From: SIAJ01 sp036266155
Lineage (GTDB): Bacteria > Planctomycetota > Planctomycetia > Gemmatales > Gemmataceae
Reading direction: 5' to 3'
NCBI GenBank assembly: GCA_036266155.1
Contig: DATANR010000482.1
Location: 1-19,371, forward strand
DNA length: 19,371 nucleotides
A model generated the notes under the pieces. It was not told where the DNA came from. It worked only from the letters and a program-made list of their open reading frames with translations, and ran no database searches. A program made the translations under genes and the position numbers. Every line of letters begins with the position of its first letter. The first letter of the stretch is position 1. Positions 1 through 7,377 of the stretch are shown here, piece after piece.

Positions 1-365
1 GGTTCCTTGTTCTGCTTCCATGCCTGGAGTGCGCTCAGAATCGTCTTGATCGTCATAACGTGATAGGGCAGCCAGAATTGCGCACCCTTGCGGACACGGA
101 CGGGTTCCCAGCCTTGGTTCAGGCGGACCGCAACCCAGGTGATTAGAGTCACCATCTGGTCATCTCTTACCTTGGGGATGACCGCCGTTCGGCGGCTTTG
201 GCCGCTTCGCCCGCGGCGGGGCGGCCAAGGCCGGGTCCCACCGAGTCGGGCGATGATCTTTTTGACGAACTCGCCGTCGGGCCGCGTGGAACCGTCGGCC
301 AGTTCGGCGATCGGAACTGTTCCCCCGATGGCGTGGGTGGGTTGGGTCAGGACGCTGGGGTGCAT
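1..365 (-). CDS. Hypothetical protein, C-terminus cut by window edge
   Basis: An open minus-strand frame begins at ATG 365-363 and stays open for 121 codons to the window edge, so the C-terminus is missing. An AGAAAGG-like ribosome binding site lies about 8 bases upstream. The protein begins MHPSVLTQPTHAIGGTVPIA and continues with an acidic/basic helix-like stretch (GEFVKKIIARLGG). A Pro/Arg-rich tract of about 20 residues follows, then a segment rich in Trp, Val and Leu (TLITWVAVRLNQGWEPVRV). The Pro/Arg-rich tract is encoded exactly by the GC-rich palindrome at 182-233, which suggests that a repeat element sits inside the frame. I do not recognise the family. It lies 45 bases downstream of the 82-residue ORF on the same strand, so the two may be co-transcribed. 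Confidence 0.5.
   Translation of the reverse strand, partial: MHPSVLTQPTHAIGGTVPIAELADGSTRPDGEFVKKIIARLGGTRPWPPRRGRSGQSRRTAVIPKVRDDQMVTLITWVAVRLNQGWEPVRVRKGAQFWLPYHVMTIKTILSALQAWKQNKE
182..233. repeat. GC-rich palindromic repeat inside an ORF
   Basis: A 13-base arm at 193-205 (CGGCTTTGGCCGC) is matched by the inverted arm at 221-233 (GCGGCCAAGGCCG) with a single mismatch that would be a G-U pair in RNA. It is immediately preceded by a second small palindrome, CCGCCGTTCGGCGG, at 182-195. Such nested GC-rich palindromes behave like dispersed REP-type elements. Here the element is read in frame by the minus-strand ORF. Confidence 0.5.
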
Positions 366-410
366 AGACGACCTTTCTGTTGGGCGTGGCATTGGGTGTT
401 GGATTCGGCA

Positions 411-659
411 TCACGACAAATGAAGGCGCTGGCGAAGTTCGCGGAACATTTGGACTACTTGCACCGCGCCTTGGCGAATCTCCGCCGCCGTCGGCGGACC
501 CGCGGCTGGCTCGTGGAGCCGGGCGGCGATCTCATAGATCAGTTCTTGCAGCGGCACCCGGGCAGCAAAGCAGTCCAAGACTTTTCGGAGGTCGTCCTGG
601 AGGCTTGCGGTCGGGAGGTCGGAGACGGCAGACATCTTGAGCAGGTCGATGTGTTCCAT
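411..659 (-). CDS. Hypothetical small protein (82 aa)
   Basis: This is an 82-residue minus-strand ORF with a balanced, soluble composition and no signal peptide or membrane segment. Residues from about 20 to 75 look largely helical (LQDDLRKVLDCFAARVPLQE, then TAAEIRQGAVQVVQMFRELR), with a Pro/Ala hinge (HEPAAGPPTA) near residue 50. The start at 659 has only a weak purine-rich site (AGTAGGG) upstream. I do not recognise the family. It is followed after 45 bases by the truncated minus-strand ORF at the window edge, so a two-gene unit is plausible. I call it because its composition looks protein-like, unlike the overlapping plus-strand frames, which are rich in Arg and Gly. Confidence 0.5.
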   Translation of the reverse strand: MEHIDLLKMSAVSDLPTASLQDDLRKVLDCFAARVPLQELIYEIAARLHEPAAGPPTAAEIRQGAVQVVQMFRELRQRLHLS

Positions 660-1076
660 GACTGTGCCCTACTGCGGTTGGCGGGATGAGCGATGCGCGA
701 AGGACGGCGGGTCTGGGCGACAGGTGGGTCCGATGGCGTGATTCAGCTATCTAACAAGACCAATAACAACTCAAAATTGTTTCAGATCTGCAGGAAATTG
801 CCGAGTTGCGTTTGGATGGTCGGTGCCAGAGTCTTTGTCGATTACCGGGAATTGGGATCGGAGGGTTGACCCTTGGTGTCGAACTGCGAGCGCGGTGACT
901 GCTGAGGAATTGTCGTATAACGTGCCGGATGTCAATATTGAGTTTCGGGATCGGATCGCAGAAGAATTGGCAATATTCCAGACCAATTGTCCCGCATGCT
1001 TTCCGACATTGCTAAAGGAACGCTGCTCTCCGGCTACGGCCGCCGGTTGCCCCGACGGCCGAGGCCACCACATGGA
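660..1076. other. Gene-poor spacer, possibly decayed sequence
   Basis: This stretch of about 417 bases has no gene I can support. It is locally AT-rich around 745-790. Open frames exist on both strands around 771-1086, but neither has a convincing ribosome binding site. The plus-strand frame contains one protein-like patch (TAEELSYNVPDVNIEFRDR, about 900-960) and then runs into low-quality sequence, so it may be the remnant of a gene. Confidence 0.35.
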
Positions 1077-1301
1077 TCAGCGGTAGAGGGGCGGCGGTTT
1101 GGTACCGAGGGCGCGGTGGATGGGGGCCGTGGCCGCGAACACCACGTTCACATCTTCCATCCTGGCCAACAGTTCGCGACGCTGGGTGTTGGTCAATGGC
1201 CGGCTCAATAGATCGTCCGATGAAATCCCGCCGTTGTCGGTCAGCCAGTTGTAATACTCCAGGACAAGTTCGGCGATCAAGGCTTGGTCGTCATCGCTCA
1301 T
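1077..1301 (-). CDS. Hypothetical small acidic protein (74 aa)
   Basis: This is a 74-residue minus-strand ORF with a good GGAGG ribosome binding site about 7 bases before the ATG. That supports the start and the reality of the gene. The first half is acidic and helical (SDDDQALIAELVLEYYNWL), followed by SSDDLLSRPLTNTQRRELLA and a Val/Ala-rich stretch, ending in a Pro-rich basic tail. There is no signal peptide or membrane segment. I do not recognise a named family. Compact acidic helical proteins of this size often act as small regulatory or adaptor proteins, but nothing in the sequence identifies a partner. It is isolated on both sides. Confidence 0.6.
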   Translation of the reverse strand: MSDDDQALIAELVLEYYNWLTDNGGISSDDLLSRPLTNTQRRELLARMEDVNVVFAATAPIHRALGTKPPPLYR

Positions 1302-1689
1302 TGCAGTCCTCCAGGCTTACCGGTACTTTGATTACTCACCAATAAGGACCAATCGGCGCCGAAATTCGGAGCAAAAGCGCGCCAACTGTTGGGATATTTT
1401 CTTCACAAATTCCATTCGGGGATCCAGAGAGAATGTCCCGGATCTGGTGTTCCACGCTCAAGGAGATTCCGCCTCAATACAATCTTCAACGAAGGTAGCG
1501 CGATCGTTTGAGCGTGCGGGCCGAGAAGGAAGACCCATTGCGGCGGCAGTTTGGTAGTTTGCTAGTTGTTGCAAGCACCAGGCCGCAGGATCGGCTTCCA
1601 CATCGGTTTCCCGTCCGTGGCTCCTCCAGTTATTTCGACTCGGTCGGCAATTTACCGGGAGGCGTCGCCCTCTTCGCCGGAGAATCCGA
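1302..1689. other. Gene-free spacer before the orphan 393-aa gene
   Basis: I find no supportable gene in this stretch of about 388 bases. It contains a small inverted repeat, CACGCTCAA at 1453-1461 and TTGAGCGTG at 1508-1516. On the minus strand around 1458-1640 there is a protein-like frame (ADPAAWCLQQLANYQTAAAM) without a credible start, which could be a gene fragment. Base composition is more AT-rich than in the gene clusters further right. Confidence 0.35.
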
Positions 1690-2871
1690 ATGGACGATAA
1701 CAAGGGTGTGCGAATCACGGCATTAGATACCACTCGGGCTACCGAGCAAACGGCAATAATTCTGTCTCATTTGCTGGGCAAGTTCCCGAAGAAGCCGGGA
1801 CAGCGAAGGGACGGGCCAAAGATTCTCGCCTGGCAAAGCATGCTCGGCTATGTCCGCCTTGCGACTTTGGAACTCGGCCAAATGAAGTTGGCCTTTGATC
1901 ATTTGGACCAGCTCACGGACGGGCATTATCTCGATGAGATCAAACTGAACAAGCCAGGCAACGCATTTCCGCGCTTCTACGCTGAATGCGACCTGCACCG
2001 CGAGTTTGCCGCCTGGTCGCCCTACAACATGGAGTACGTGTTTAGCCCGGTCGATGGGGCCACGGCCCTTTATAGGGGGTTAGCCGGCGCCGTGTCCGTC
2101 CTAGCGGGCGGACCGCCGGGGTCGTTCATTAAACCGGAAGCGAAGTGGTACTTGGTTGTTGCGACGGCACCCGGCCTTGGGGTGGCCGGGTCCAAATGGG
2201 ACCCGGCAAAATTACTGGACGGCCAATCAGCTCCCCTTGATGTGTCGGAACTCTTGCGGCGCCTTATTCCCAATTTGCTGGAAACCCAGATCGCCGAAAA
2301 GGACCGGCAATCGTTTTCCACCAGCACACTATTGGCCCTCGATGGTGCCGATCCCGTGGCGCAAGTATGTAGCCAGTTTTCGCGCCTACGCGTCACGTCG
2401 GGCTCGCCGGTGGCGAATGCGTTGGCCGTGTATGCCCTCAACTCAACCTTTGATATGTTCACAGCGGTGGTCAAGGGCGCCCAGGCAGCGCTCATCGCCG
2501 TCGCAGCCCGTACTACCGGCGGCGGGTTTTACGCTTTTCAGGTCGAGACGAGCAAGCCGGACCAATGTCTGGTGTCGCTGCCTGTCTATCACGATGACCA
2601 CTTTGTGTCGCCAGAAAAGGACGTGTTTCTGAACGTGACTGGCATCAGTCATAGTGCAATCCTGGAGGGTGTCCGTTTCGACGAGCGGGACGACAACGTC
2701 ACCACGCAAACACTGTCATTTCGCGCGTTGACGCAATCCCAGCGCCGGGTGGCGCACCTTCATGATCACCCGTCCCGAAAGCGATTTCACATCTTCAACG
2801 AAAAGAAGCCGCAAATTGAAGACCTCGGGTATGCCGACATCATGAAAAAGGTGATCGCAAACTTTACCTGA
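1690..2871 (+). CDS. Orphan protein of unknown family (393 aa)
   Basis: This 393-residue protein starts at ATG 1690 with a GGAG-type site about 8 bases upstream. It has no signal peptide, no membrane segment and no motif I recognise. Residues 1-110 look helical (TEQTAIILSHLLGKF, LGYVRLATLELGQMKLAFDH). The middle (about 115-290) is Gly/Ala/Val-rich and looks like a mixed alpha/beta fold (FSPVDGATALYRGLAGAVSV, AKWYLVVATAPGLGVAGSKW). The C-terminal part contains a His/Asp-rich loop (LPVYHDDHF, about 299-307) and a final basic segment (HLHDHPSRKRFHIFNEKK). It stands alone, without same-strand partners closer than 190 bases. Its sequence is less GC-biased than the flanking clusters, so it may have been acquired by transfer. 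That is inference only. Confidence 0.7.
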   Translation: MDDNKGVRITALDTTRATEQTAIILSHLLGKFPKKPGQRRDGPKILAWQSMLGYVRLATLELGQMKLAFDHLDQLTDGHYLDEIKLNKPGNAFPRFYAECDLHREFAAWSPYNMEYVFSPVDGATALYRGLAGAVSVLAGGPPGSFIKPEAKWYLVVATAPGLGVAGSKWDPAKLLDGQSAPLDVSELLRRLIPNLLETQIAEKDRQSFSTSTLLALDGADPVAQVCSQFSRLRVTSGSPVANALAVYALNSTFDMFTAVVKGAQAALIAVAARTTGGGFYAFQVETSKPDQCLVSLPVYHDDHFVSPEKDVFLNVTGISHSAILEGVRFDERDDNVTTQTLSFRALTQSQRRVAHLHDHPSRKRFHIFNEKKPQIEDLGYADIMKKVIANFT

Positions 2872-3060
2872 ACGAGGTTAAGCGGTTGACGACCAGACGA
2901 CACTTGGCGGACGAAGATCGGCTCCTGGCTAGCGGTAATCGCTCGATCGTCCTCGCGCTCGGAATGGTTCTTCTCGCTTCGCAAACTTCCCGCAGAAACT
3001 AGCCAACCACCCCGCCGCGCTGTTACCATTCTGTAAGCGCCCCAAGACACTGCATCAGCG

Positions 3061-3612
3061 ATGTTGGTCCGCACGTACGTCAAACGGCTGCGCATGGAGG
3101 CGCCGCTCCGATCGCCGCCCTGGCCCGACGTTCCTCCGGGCTTCACGCTTGTTCCGTGGGCCAGCGATTGGTTGCGCGACCACGCGGAAGTCAAGTACCG
3201 CTCGTTCCGCCACTCCATCGACGCGACCATCTTTCCGAATCTCGGAGTCTTGGAGGGCTGTCTACAATTGATGCGGTCAATTGCCGATCATCCCGGCTTC
3301 CTGCGTGAGGCGACCTGGCTCGCCCGCGGGCCCGACGGGCCGTGTGGCTGCATCCAGGGCGTGGCGAACGATGGCCGCGTCGGCATGATTCAGAACCTCG
3401 CGGTTCTGGAAGAATACCGCGGCTTCGGACTCGGCAAAGCGCTCCTCCGGGCCGCCCTTTGCGGCTTCCGTGCGGCCGGTCTTTCGTATGCTCAACTGGA
3501 GGTCTGTGCTCGCAACGGTCCGGCCGTCCGCCTCTACCAGTCGATCGGCTTCGTCCGCCGCAAGACCCTGTACCGCGAGGCTCGGACGGAGTACACCGAA
3601 TACGCAATCTAG
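3061..3612 (+). CDS. GNAT-family N-acetyltransferase
   Basis: This 183-residue protein carries the GNAT fold signature, so it should transfer an acetyl group from acetyl-CoA to an amine on an unknown acceptor. Motif A is clear: a beta strand IQNLAVLEEY at about 110-119, followed by the pyrophosphate-binding loop RGFGLG at 120-125 and a helix (KALLRAALCGFRAAG). Motif B follows as QLEVCARNGPAVRLYQSIGF (145-164), with the typical N...A..LY...GF pattern. The first 100 residues carry acceptor-binding variation. The start at 3061 has a weak ribosome binding site. MEAPL at 3094 is an alternative, but the upstream residues (MLVRTYVKRLRME) look coding. The gene is followed by a hairpin of repeats and then by the M16 genes on the same strand. 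Confidence 0.85.
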   Translation: MLVRTYVKRLRMEAPLRSPPWPDVPPGFTLVPWASDWLRDHAEVKYRSFRHSIDATIFPNLGVLEGCLQLMRSIADHPGFLREATWLARGPDGPCGCIQGVANDGRVGMIQNLAVLEEYRGFGLGKALLRAALCGFRAAGLSYAQLEVCARNGPAVRLYQSIGFVRRKTLYREARTEYTEYAI

Positions 3613-3616
3613 CAAT

Positions 3617-3690
3617 AGTTGGTAGTTGGCAGTTGGCAGTCAGAAGTTCTGACCGCCAACTGCCAACTACCAACTGCCAACTGCCAACTG
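3617..3690. repeat. Long hairpin of AGTTGGC-type heptamer repeats
   Basis: The heptamer (A/T)AGTTGG/CAGTTGG is repeated head to tail on the left arm (3617-3637), and its exact 21-base reverse complement lies at 3655-3675. Between the arms, GTCAGAA (3639-3645) pairs with TTCTGAC (3647-3653), so 3617-3675 is an almost complete palindrome with one mismatch at 3638/3654. Two further GCCAACT-type units extend to 3690, directly abutting the GAGG ribosome binding site of the next gene. It could fold into a strong RNA hairpin, but there is no U-tract for a classical terminator. Confidence 0.85.
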
Positions 3691-3698
3691 AGGTCTAA

Positions 3699-4928
3699 GT
3701 GCCCCAACAGATCAATACGCATACTCTTCCGAACGGCCTGACTCTGTTGGCCGAACGGATGCCGCATGTTCGATCCGCGTCGTTTCACTTGCTCGTTCCC
3801 GCTGGCGCTGCTTACGATCCGCCGGGTAAGTTCGGCCTCGCCGGGCTCGTCTGCGATCTCATGACACGTGGCGCCGGCGACCGCGATAGCCGCGAACTTT
3901 CCGACGCCCTCGACAACCTTGGCGTCGATCGTGGCGAGAGCGCCGGCACCCTAAACGTGCAACTCTCGGGCGCGACACTCTCCCGCAACTTGTTGCCAGC
4001 TCTGGAAATCTACGCGGACATTCTGCGCCGCCCGCATCTGCCGGAGGACGAACTCGACGCGGCCAAGATGTTGAGCCTGCAGGACATCCAGTCGATCGAG
4101 GACGAGCCGCAGCGGAAGGTGATGGTCGAACTACGCAAGCGCTATTACCCCGATCCACTCGGCCGCGACAACCGTGGGACCGAGGCCGGCGTCGAGGCGG
4201 TGACCATTGACGATGTCCGCCGGCAACATTCCCTGCTCTTTCAGCCGCGCGATGGAATCCTGGCCGTGGCCGGCGACATCGACTGGCCGGCGCTGAAGGC
4301 GAAAGTCGAAGACCTGTTCGGCGACTGGAAGGCCGGCGATCGCCCCACGATCACGACAAAGCCAATCGATCCGCAATCCGGCCACATGCAGAAGGACCTC
4401 GATCAAACGCAGATCTCGCTGGCCTTCCCAAGCGTGCCGATCGGCCACCCGGACTTCTATGCCGCCCGCGGCATGGTCGGCGTGCTGTCGCAGGACATGA
4501 GTTCGCGGCTGTTCACGAACGTCCGCGAGAAGCACGGCCTCTGCTACTCCGTCTACGCCAGTTACGAGACGTTCAAGGACCGGGCGACCATCGTCGGCTA
4601 TGCCGGGGCACGGCCGGAATTGGCGCAAGAGACACTCGACCGCACGCTCGACGAGTTCCGCAATCTCGCGAACGGCATCGACGGCGAGGAAATCGATCGC
4701 GTGAAGATCGGCCTGAAGTCGGCCCTGATCATGCGCCAGGAATCGACGGGCGCTCGCTCTGGCGCGATGGCGTCGGACTGGTACTTCCTCAACCGCGTCC
4801 GCCCACTGGAAGAAGTCCAGGCCGCCGTCGACGGCATCACCGTCCCCGCCGTCCTCGACTACGTCCGCCGCTACCCGGCCAAGGACGTGACCATTGTCAC
4901 CCTCGGCCCCGCTGCGTTAAAGAGTTGA
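3699..4928 (+). CDS. M16-family peptidase-like subunit lacking the zinc motif
   Basis: This 409-residue protein has the length and two-lobed layout of M16B (insulinase/mitochondrial processing peptidase type) subunits. It opens with the family pattern THTLPNGLTLLAERMPHVRS. At the position where active subunits have HxxEH it reads GLVCD (residues 49-53), so neither histidine nor the glutamate is present and it should not bind the catalytic zinc. The C-terminal lobe keeps the substrate-binding Arg/Tyr pair in SRLFTNVREKHGLCYSVYAS (Arg276, Tyr283). In known M16B heterodimers one chain supplies zinc and the other this pair. The next gene shows the opposite pattern, so this is probably the non-catalytic partner. 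The start is GTG at 3699, chosen because GAGG lies 6 bases upstream. No signal peptide is visible, so it is presumably cytoplasmic. Confidence 0.88.
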   Translation: MPQQINTHTLPNGLTLLAERMPHVRSASFHLLVPAGAAYDPPGKFGLAGLVCDLMTRGAGDRDSRELSDALDNLGVDRGESAGTLNVQLSGATLSRNLLPALEIYADILRRPHLPEDELDAAKMLSLQDIQSIEDEPQRKVMVELRKRYYPDPLGRDNRGTEAGVEAVTIDDVRRQHSLLFQPRDGILAVAGDIDWPALKAKVEDLFGDWKAGDRPTITTKPIDPQSGHMQKDLDQTQISLAFPSVPIGHPDFYAARGMVGVLSQDMSSRLFTNVREKHGLCYSVYASYETFKDRATIVGYAGARPELAQETLDRTLDEFRNLANGIDGEEIDRVKIGLKSALIMRQESTGARSGAMASDWYFLNRVRPLEEVQAAVDGITVPAVLDYVRRYPAKDVTIVTLGPAALKS

Positions 4929-5022
4929 AACCACGAAAGACACGAAAGACGAAAATAAGAGACAATTCGTCTTTCATTCCGTCTTCTGCATTTTTTCGTG
5001 TGTTTCGTGTCTTTCGTGGTTT
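4928..5022. repeat. Hairpin of ACGAAAGAC-type repeats between the two M16 genes
   Basis: A perfect 20-base inverted repeat joins 4928-4947 (AAACCACGAAAGACACGAAA) to 5003-5022. The arm itself consists of the tandem unit ACGAAAG(A/C). The repeats continue inward imperfectly (GACGAAAA at 4948-4955 against TTTTTTCGTGTG at 4991-5002). The left arm begins at the last base of the stop codon of the upstream gene, and the right arm ends 6 bases before the GGAG site of the next one. The repeat is different in sequence from the hairpin at 3617-3690, although the architecture is the same. Confidence 0.85.
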
Positions 5023-5037
5023 GAATCTGGAGTCTCA

Positions 5038-6276
5038 ATGCCGTTTCATCAACATACGCTGTCGAATGGGCTCACGATTCTCGGCGAGACCAATCCGGCG
5101 GCGCTGTCGGTTGCCGTTTGTTTTTGGGTCAAGACCGGGTCGCGCGACGAGACGCCCGAGGTCTCCGGCGTGTCGCATTTCCTCGAGCACATGGTCTTCA
5201 AGGGCACACCGCGGCGCGATGCCGTGACCGTGAACAAAGACTTCTCCAAGATCGGCGCGGACAACAACGCCTGGACCTCCGAAGAGAACACCGCCTTCCA
5301 CGCGGTTGTCTTGCCCGAGTTCTTGCCGGAGGTCGTCGACGTCCTGGCCGACATCTTGCGGCCAAGCCTGCGCGGCGAGGACTTTGACACCGAAAAGAAA
5401 GTCATCCTCGACGAGATCGTCCGCTATGAAGTGCAGCCCGGCTGGGCCGTGTACGATCACGCCCGCAAGCACTTTTACAACGGCCACCCGCTCGGCAACT
5501 CGATACTCGGCACCACGGCGAGCATAACGGCTTTGACGCGCGACCAGATGGCTGCGTACTTTCAACGCCGCTATGTCGCGCCGAACATCGTCGCCGTCGC
5601 GGCCGGCAATTTCGATTGGGCGAAGTTCGTCGAGCTGGTCGAACGAGCCTGCGGCAAATGGCCGACCGGTCCCACTCCGCGCACGAGCCGCATCGAAGCG
5701 CCCGGCGCCGGCGGCATCCATGTGATCGCCAAGCCCGCGGACAAGGTGTCGCAGCAATATGTAACGATGGTGTCCCCCGCGGCGCCCGCCGACCACGAGC
5801 TTGGATATGCCGGCGCGCTGTTGGCGACGATCGTCGGCGACTACACCGGCAGCCGGCTCTTCTGGGCGCTGACCGATCCCGGTCTCGCCGACGAAGCGGG
5901 CATGGGCATTGACGAGTGCGACAAAGCAGGGGCCTATTACACGTCGTTCAACTGCCCGCCGGAGCGTGCGGCCGAGTGCTTCGGCATCGTCCGCGGCATT
6001 CTCGAGGACGTGCAAAAGAACGGCGTGAACGAAGACGAGTTCCGGCAGGCCAAGACGAAAGTGATGTCGCGCGAAGTCCGCGCCGGCGAGCGCACCCATC
6101 GCCGCATGTCGACGGTGGTGAAGGACTGGGTCTATCGCGGCGAATACCGCAGCGTCGACGACGAACTCGCCGCCTGGGACGCGGTGACGTTGAAGAACAT
6201 GCGCGAAGTGCTCGACCGCTACCCGGTGACGAACCAGACGGTGACGGCGTATGGGCCGCTGGAGAAGCTGGCATAG
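5038..6276 (+). CDS. M16-family zinc metallopeptidase, catalytic subunit
   Basis: This 412-residue M16B-type protein has an intact inverted zinc motif HFLEH (His47, Glu50, His51). A downstream acidic residue in VILDEIVRYE (Glu126, about 75 residues on) sits where the third zinc ligand is expected. The opening (HTLSNGLTILGETNP) and the WTSEENTAFH segment are typical. In the C-terminal lobe, where the partner reads SRLFTNVREKHGLCYS, this protein reads SRLFWALTDPGLADEA, so the Arg/Tyr pair is missing. It therefore probably needs the preceding gene product to form a complete active site. The start at 5038 has GGAG 6 bases upstream. It is the last gene of the plus-strand run and converges with the NHL-repeat gene after only 7 bases. 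No signal peptide is seen. The peptide substrate is unknown. Confidence 0.92.
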   Translation: MPFHQHTLSNGLTILGETNPAALSVAVCFWVKTGSRDETPEVSGVSHFLEHMVFKGTPRRDAVTVNKDFSKIGADNNAWTSEENTAFHAVVLPEFLPEVVDVLADILRPSLRGEDFDTEKKVILDEIVRYEVQPGWAVYDHARKHFYNGHPLGNSILGTTASITALTRDQMAAYFQRRYVAPNIVAVAAGNFDWAKFVELVERACGKWPTGPTPRTSRIEAPGAGGIHVIAKPADKVSQQYVTMVSPAAPADHELGYAGALLATIVGDYTGSRLFWALTDPGLADEAGMGIDECDKAGAYYTSFNCPPERAAECFGIVRGILEDVQKNGVNEDEFRQAKTKVMSREVRAGERTHRRMSTVVKDWVYRGEYRSVDDELAAWDAVTLKNMREVLDRYPVTNQTVTAYGPLEKLA

Positions 6277-6283
6277 CTCAACT

Positions 6284-7291
6284 TCATTTGGCTGACTTGA
6301 GAATCCGTCCATTCATACTGTCGGCGATGTAGAGAGTGCCGTCCGGACCGATAGCGACGCCGTGCGGCTCGTTGAGCGCGATTTCCCGAGCCAAACCGAC
6401 CGGTTCGCCCTTGCCCTTCTTTCCTGTGCCGGCCACTCGATCAATCAATCCATCCATTGCCGTGTATTTGCGAATGCAATGATTGTTCGTGTCCGCGATG
6501 AGCACGTCGCCCGCCGGATCGACCCACAGGTATTTCGAGCCGTCGAGTTTCGCTTTCAGGGCTCGTCCCCCATCTCCCGCGAAGCCCTTCTCGCCTGTGC
6601 CCGCCACCGTGCGAATCTTGCCGTCCTCGACGACACGTAAAGCATTGCCGGCCCGTTCCAGGATCCAGATGCGTCCCGTCTTGTCGACAGTCACGACGCG
6701 CGGATCGACGAGAGGGGCATCAATGGCTATGGAGCCATCGGCCGGCACCCCCTTTTTGCCGTTGCCGACGATGGTCGAGATCGTGCCGCCCTTCAGATCA
6801 ATGACGCGAATCCGGCGATTGCCGAGGTCGCACACGTACAGATTCTTGCCGCCGACATCGAGGGCAACGTGGTACGCTTCATTGAACTGGGCATCCTTGG
6901 CCGGTCCGCCGTCGCCGGAGAAACCCTTGTCGCCGCCCGCGAGCGTGGTGACCGTACCGGTCTTGGGATCGAGCTTGCGGACGCGGTTGTTGAACGTGTC
7001 GGCAACGTAAATCACGCCGTCGGGTGCAACCACAAGATTGTGCGGCGCATTGAATTCCGCCTTGGCGCCGATGCCGTCCGCGAAGCCCTTCTTGCCCGAC
7101 CCGGCCAGCGTGGTCGCCTTGCCGTCGGCATCCACGCGAATGATCGTGTGGCCGCCGAAGTCCGTGACGACCAGCTGGCCGTCGAGAAAATCCATACCAA
7201 ATGGCTGCGTCAGACCGTCGGCAAATAAGACGAGTTTGTCGGCCGCAGCGACGGGAACGGCGGCCAGCAGGAGAATCGCGAGCGGACGCAC
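6284..7291 (-). CDS. Secreted NHL-repeat beta-propeller protein
   Basis: This 335-residue protein has an N-terminal signal peptide (MRPLAILLLAAVPVAAA, cleavage likely before Asp18). Repeated beta-propeller blades follow, with the NHL hallmark of a hydrophobic strand, DG..YVAD..N.R.RK. Clear examples are GVIYVADTFNNRVRKLD, KNLYVCDLGNRRIRVID, DVLIADTNNHCIRKY and GTLYIADSMNGRILKS. The intervening loops carry a regular TLAG.G.KGF.GDGG motif. Such propellers bind ligands or proteins, and in Planctomycetes many are exported. No catalytic motif is visible. The start is GTG at 7291, with GGGAGA 5 bases upstream. The gene is divergent from the TIGR03067 array and shares an 86-base intergenic region with it. 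Confidence 0.9.
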   Translation of the reverse strand: MRPLAILLLAAVPVAAADKLVLFADGLTQPFGMDFLDGQLVVTDFGGHTIIRVDADGKATTLAGSGKKGFADGIGAKAEFNAPHNLVVAPDGVIYVADTFNNRVRKLDPKTGTVTTLAGGDKGFSGDGGPAKDAQFNEAYHVALDVGGKNLYVCDLGNRRIRVIDLKGGTISTIVGNGKKGVPADGSIAIDAPLVDPRVVTVDKTGRIWILERAGNALRVVEDGKIRTVAGTGEKGFAGDGGRALKAKLDGSKYLWVDPAGDVLIADTNNHCIRKYTAMDGLIDRVAGTGKKGKGEPVGLAREIALNEPHGVAIGPDGTLYIADSMNGRILKSAK

Positions 7292-7338
7292 AAAAGTCTC
7301 CCGGAAAATGAAATGTGCGGGTTTGTCGGGAGTCGTGT

Positions 7339-7365
7339 ATTATACGGGGCAAATCTCTCGGTCAT
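7339..7365 (-). promoter_or_regulatory. Candidate sigma70-type promoter for the NHL gene
   Basis: On the minus strand a perfect TATAAT box lies at 7344-7339, about 48 bases before the GTG start. A partial -35 box ATGACC lies at 7365-7360, with a short 15-base spacer. The box is nearly symmetric (TATTATA on the plus strand), so it might also serve the divergent gene at 7378. Confidence 0.4.
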
Positions 7366-7377
7366 GGAGGAAGGGAT

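Noticed and set aside
1458..1733. Minus-strand 91-codon ORF
   Set aside because: It overlaps the start of the orphan gene at 1690 and has no credible ribosome binding site; only a short central patch looks protein-like.
2787..3230. Minus-strand ORF over the orphan gene end and GNAT start
   Set aside because: It covers two other genes' ends in antisense and has no motif; the spacer 2872-3060 shows nothing I can support.
3617..3690. CRISPR array
   Set aside because: The units are contiguous heptamers without spacers and form one palindrome, so this is not a repeat-spacer array.
5035..6312. Long minus-strand ORF opposite the second M16 gene
   Set aside because: It is a shadow frame of a well-supported M16 gene, rich in Arg, His and Val with no family motif.
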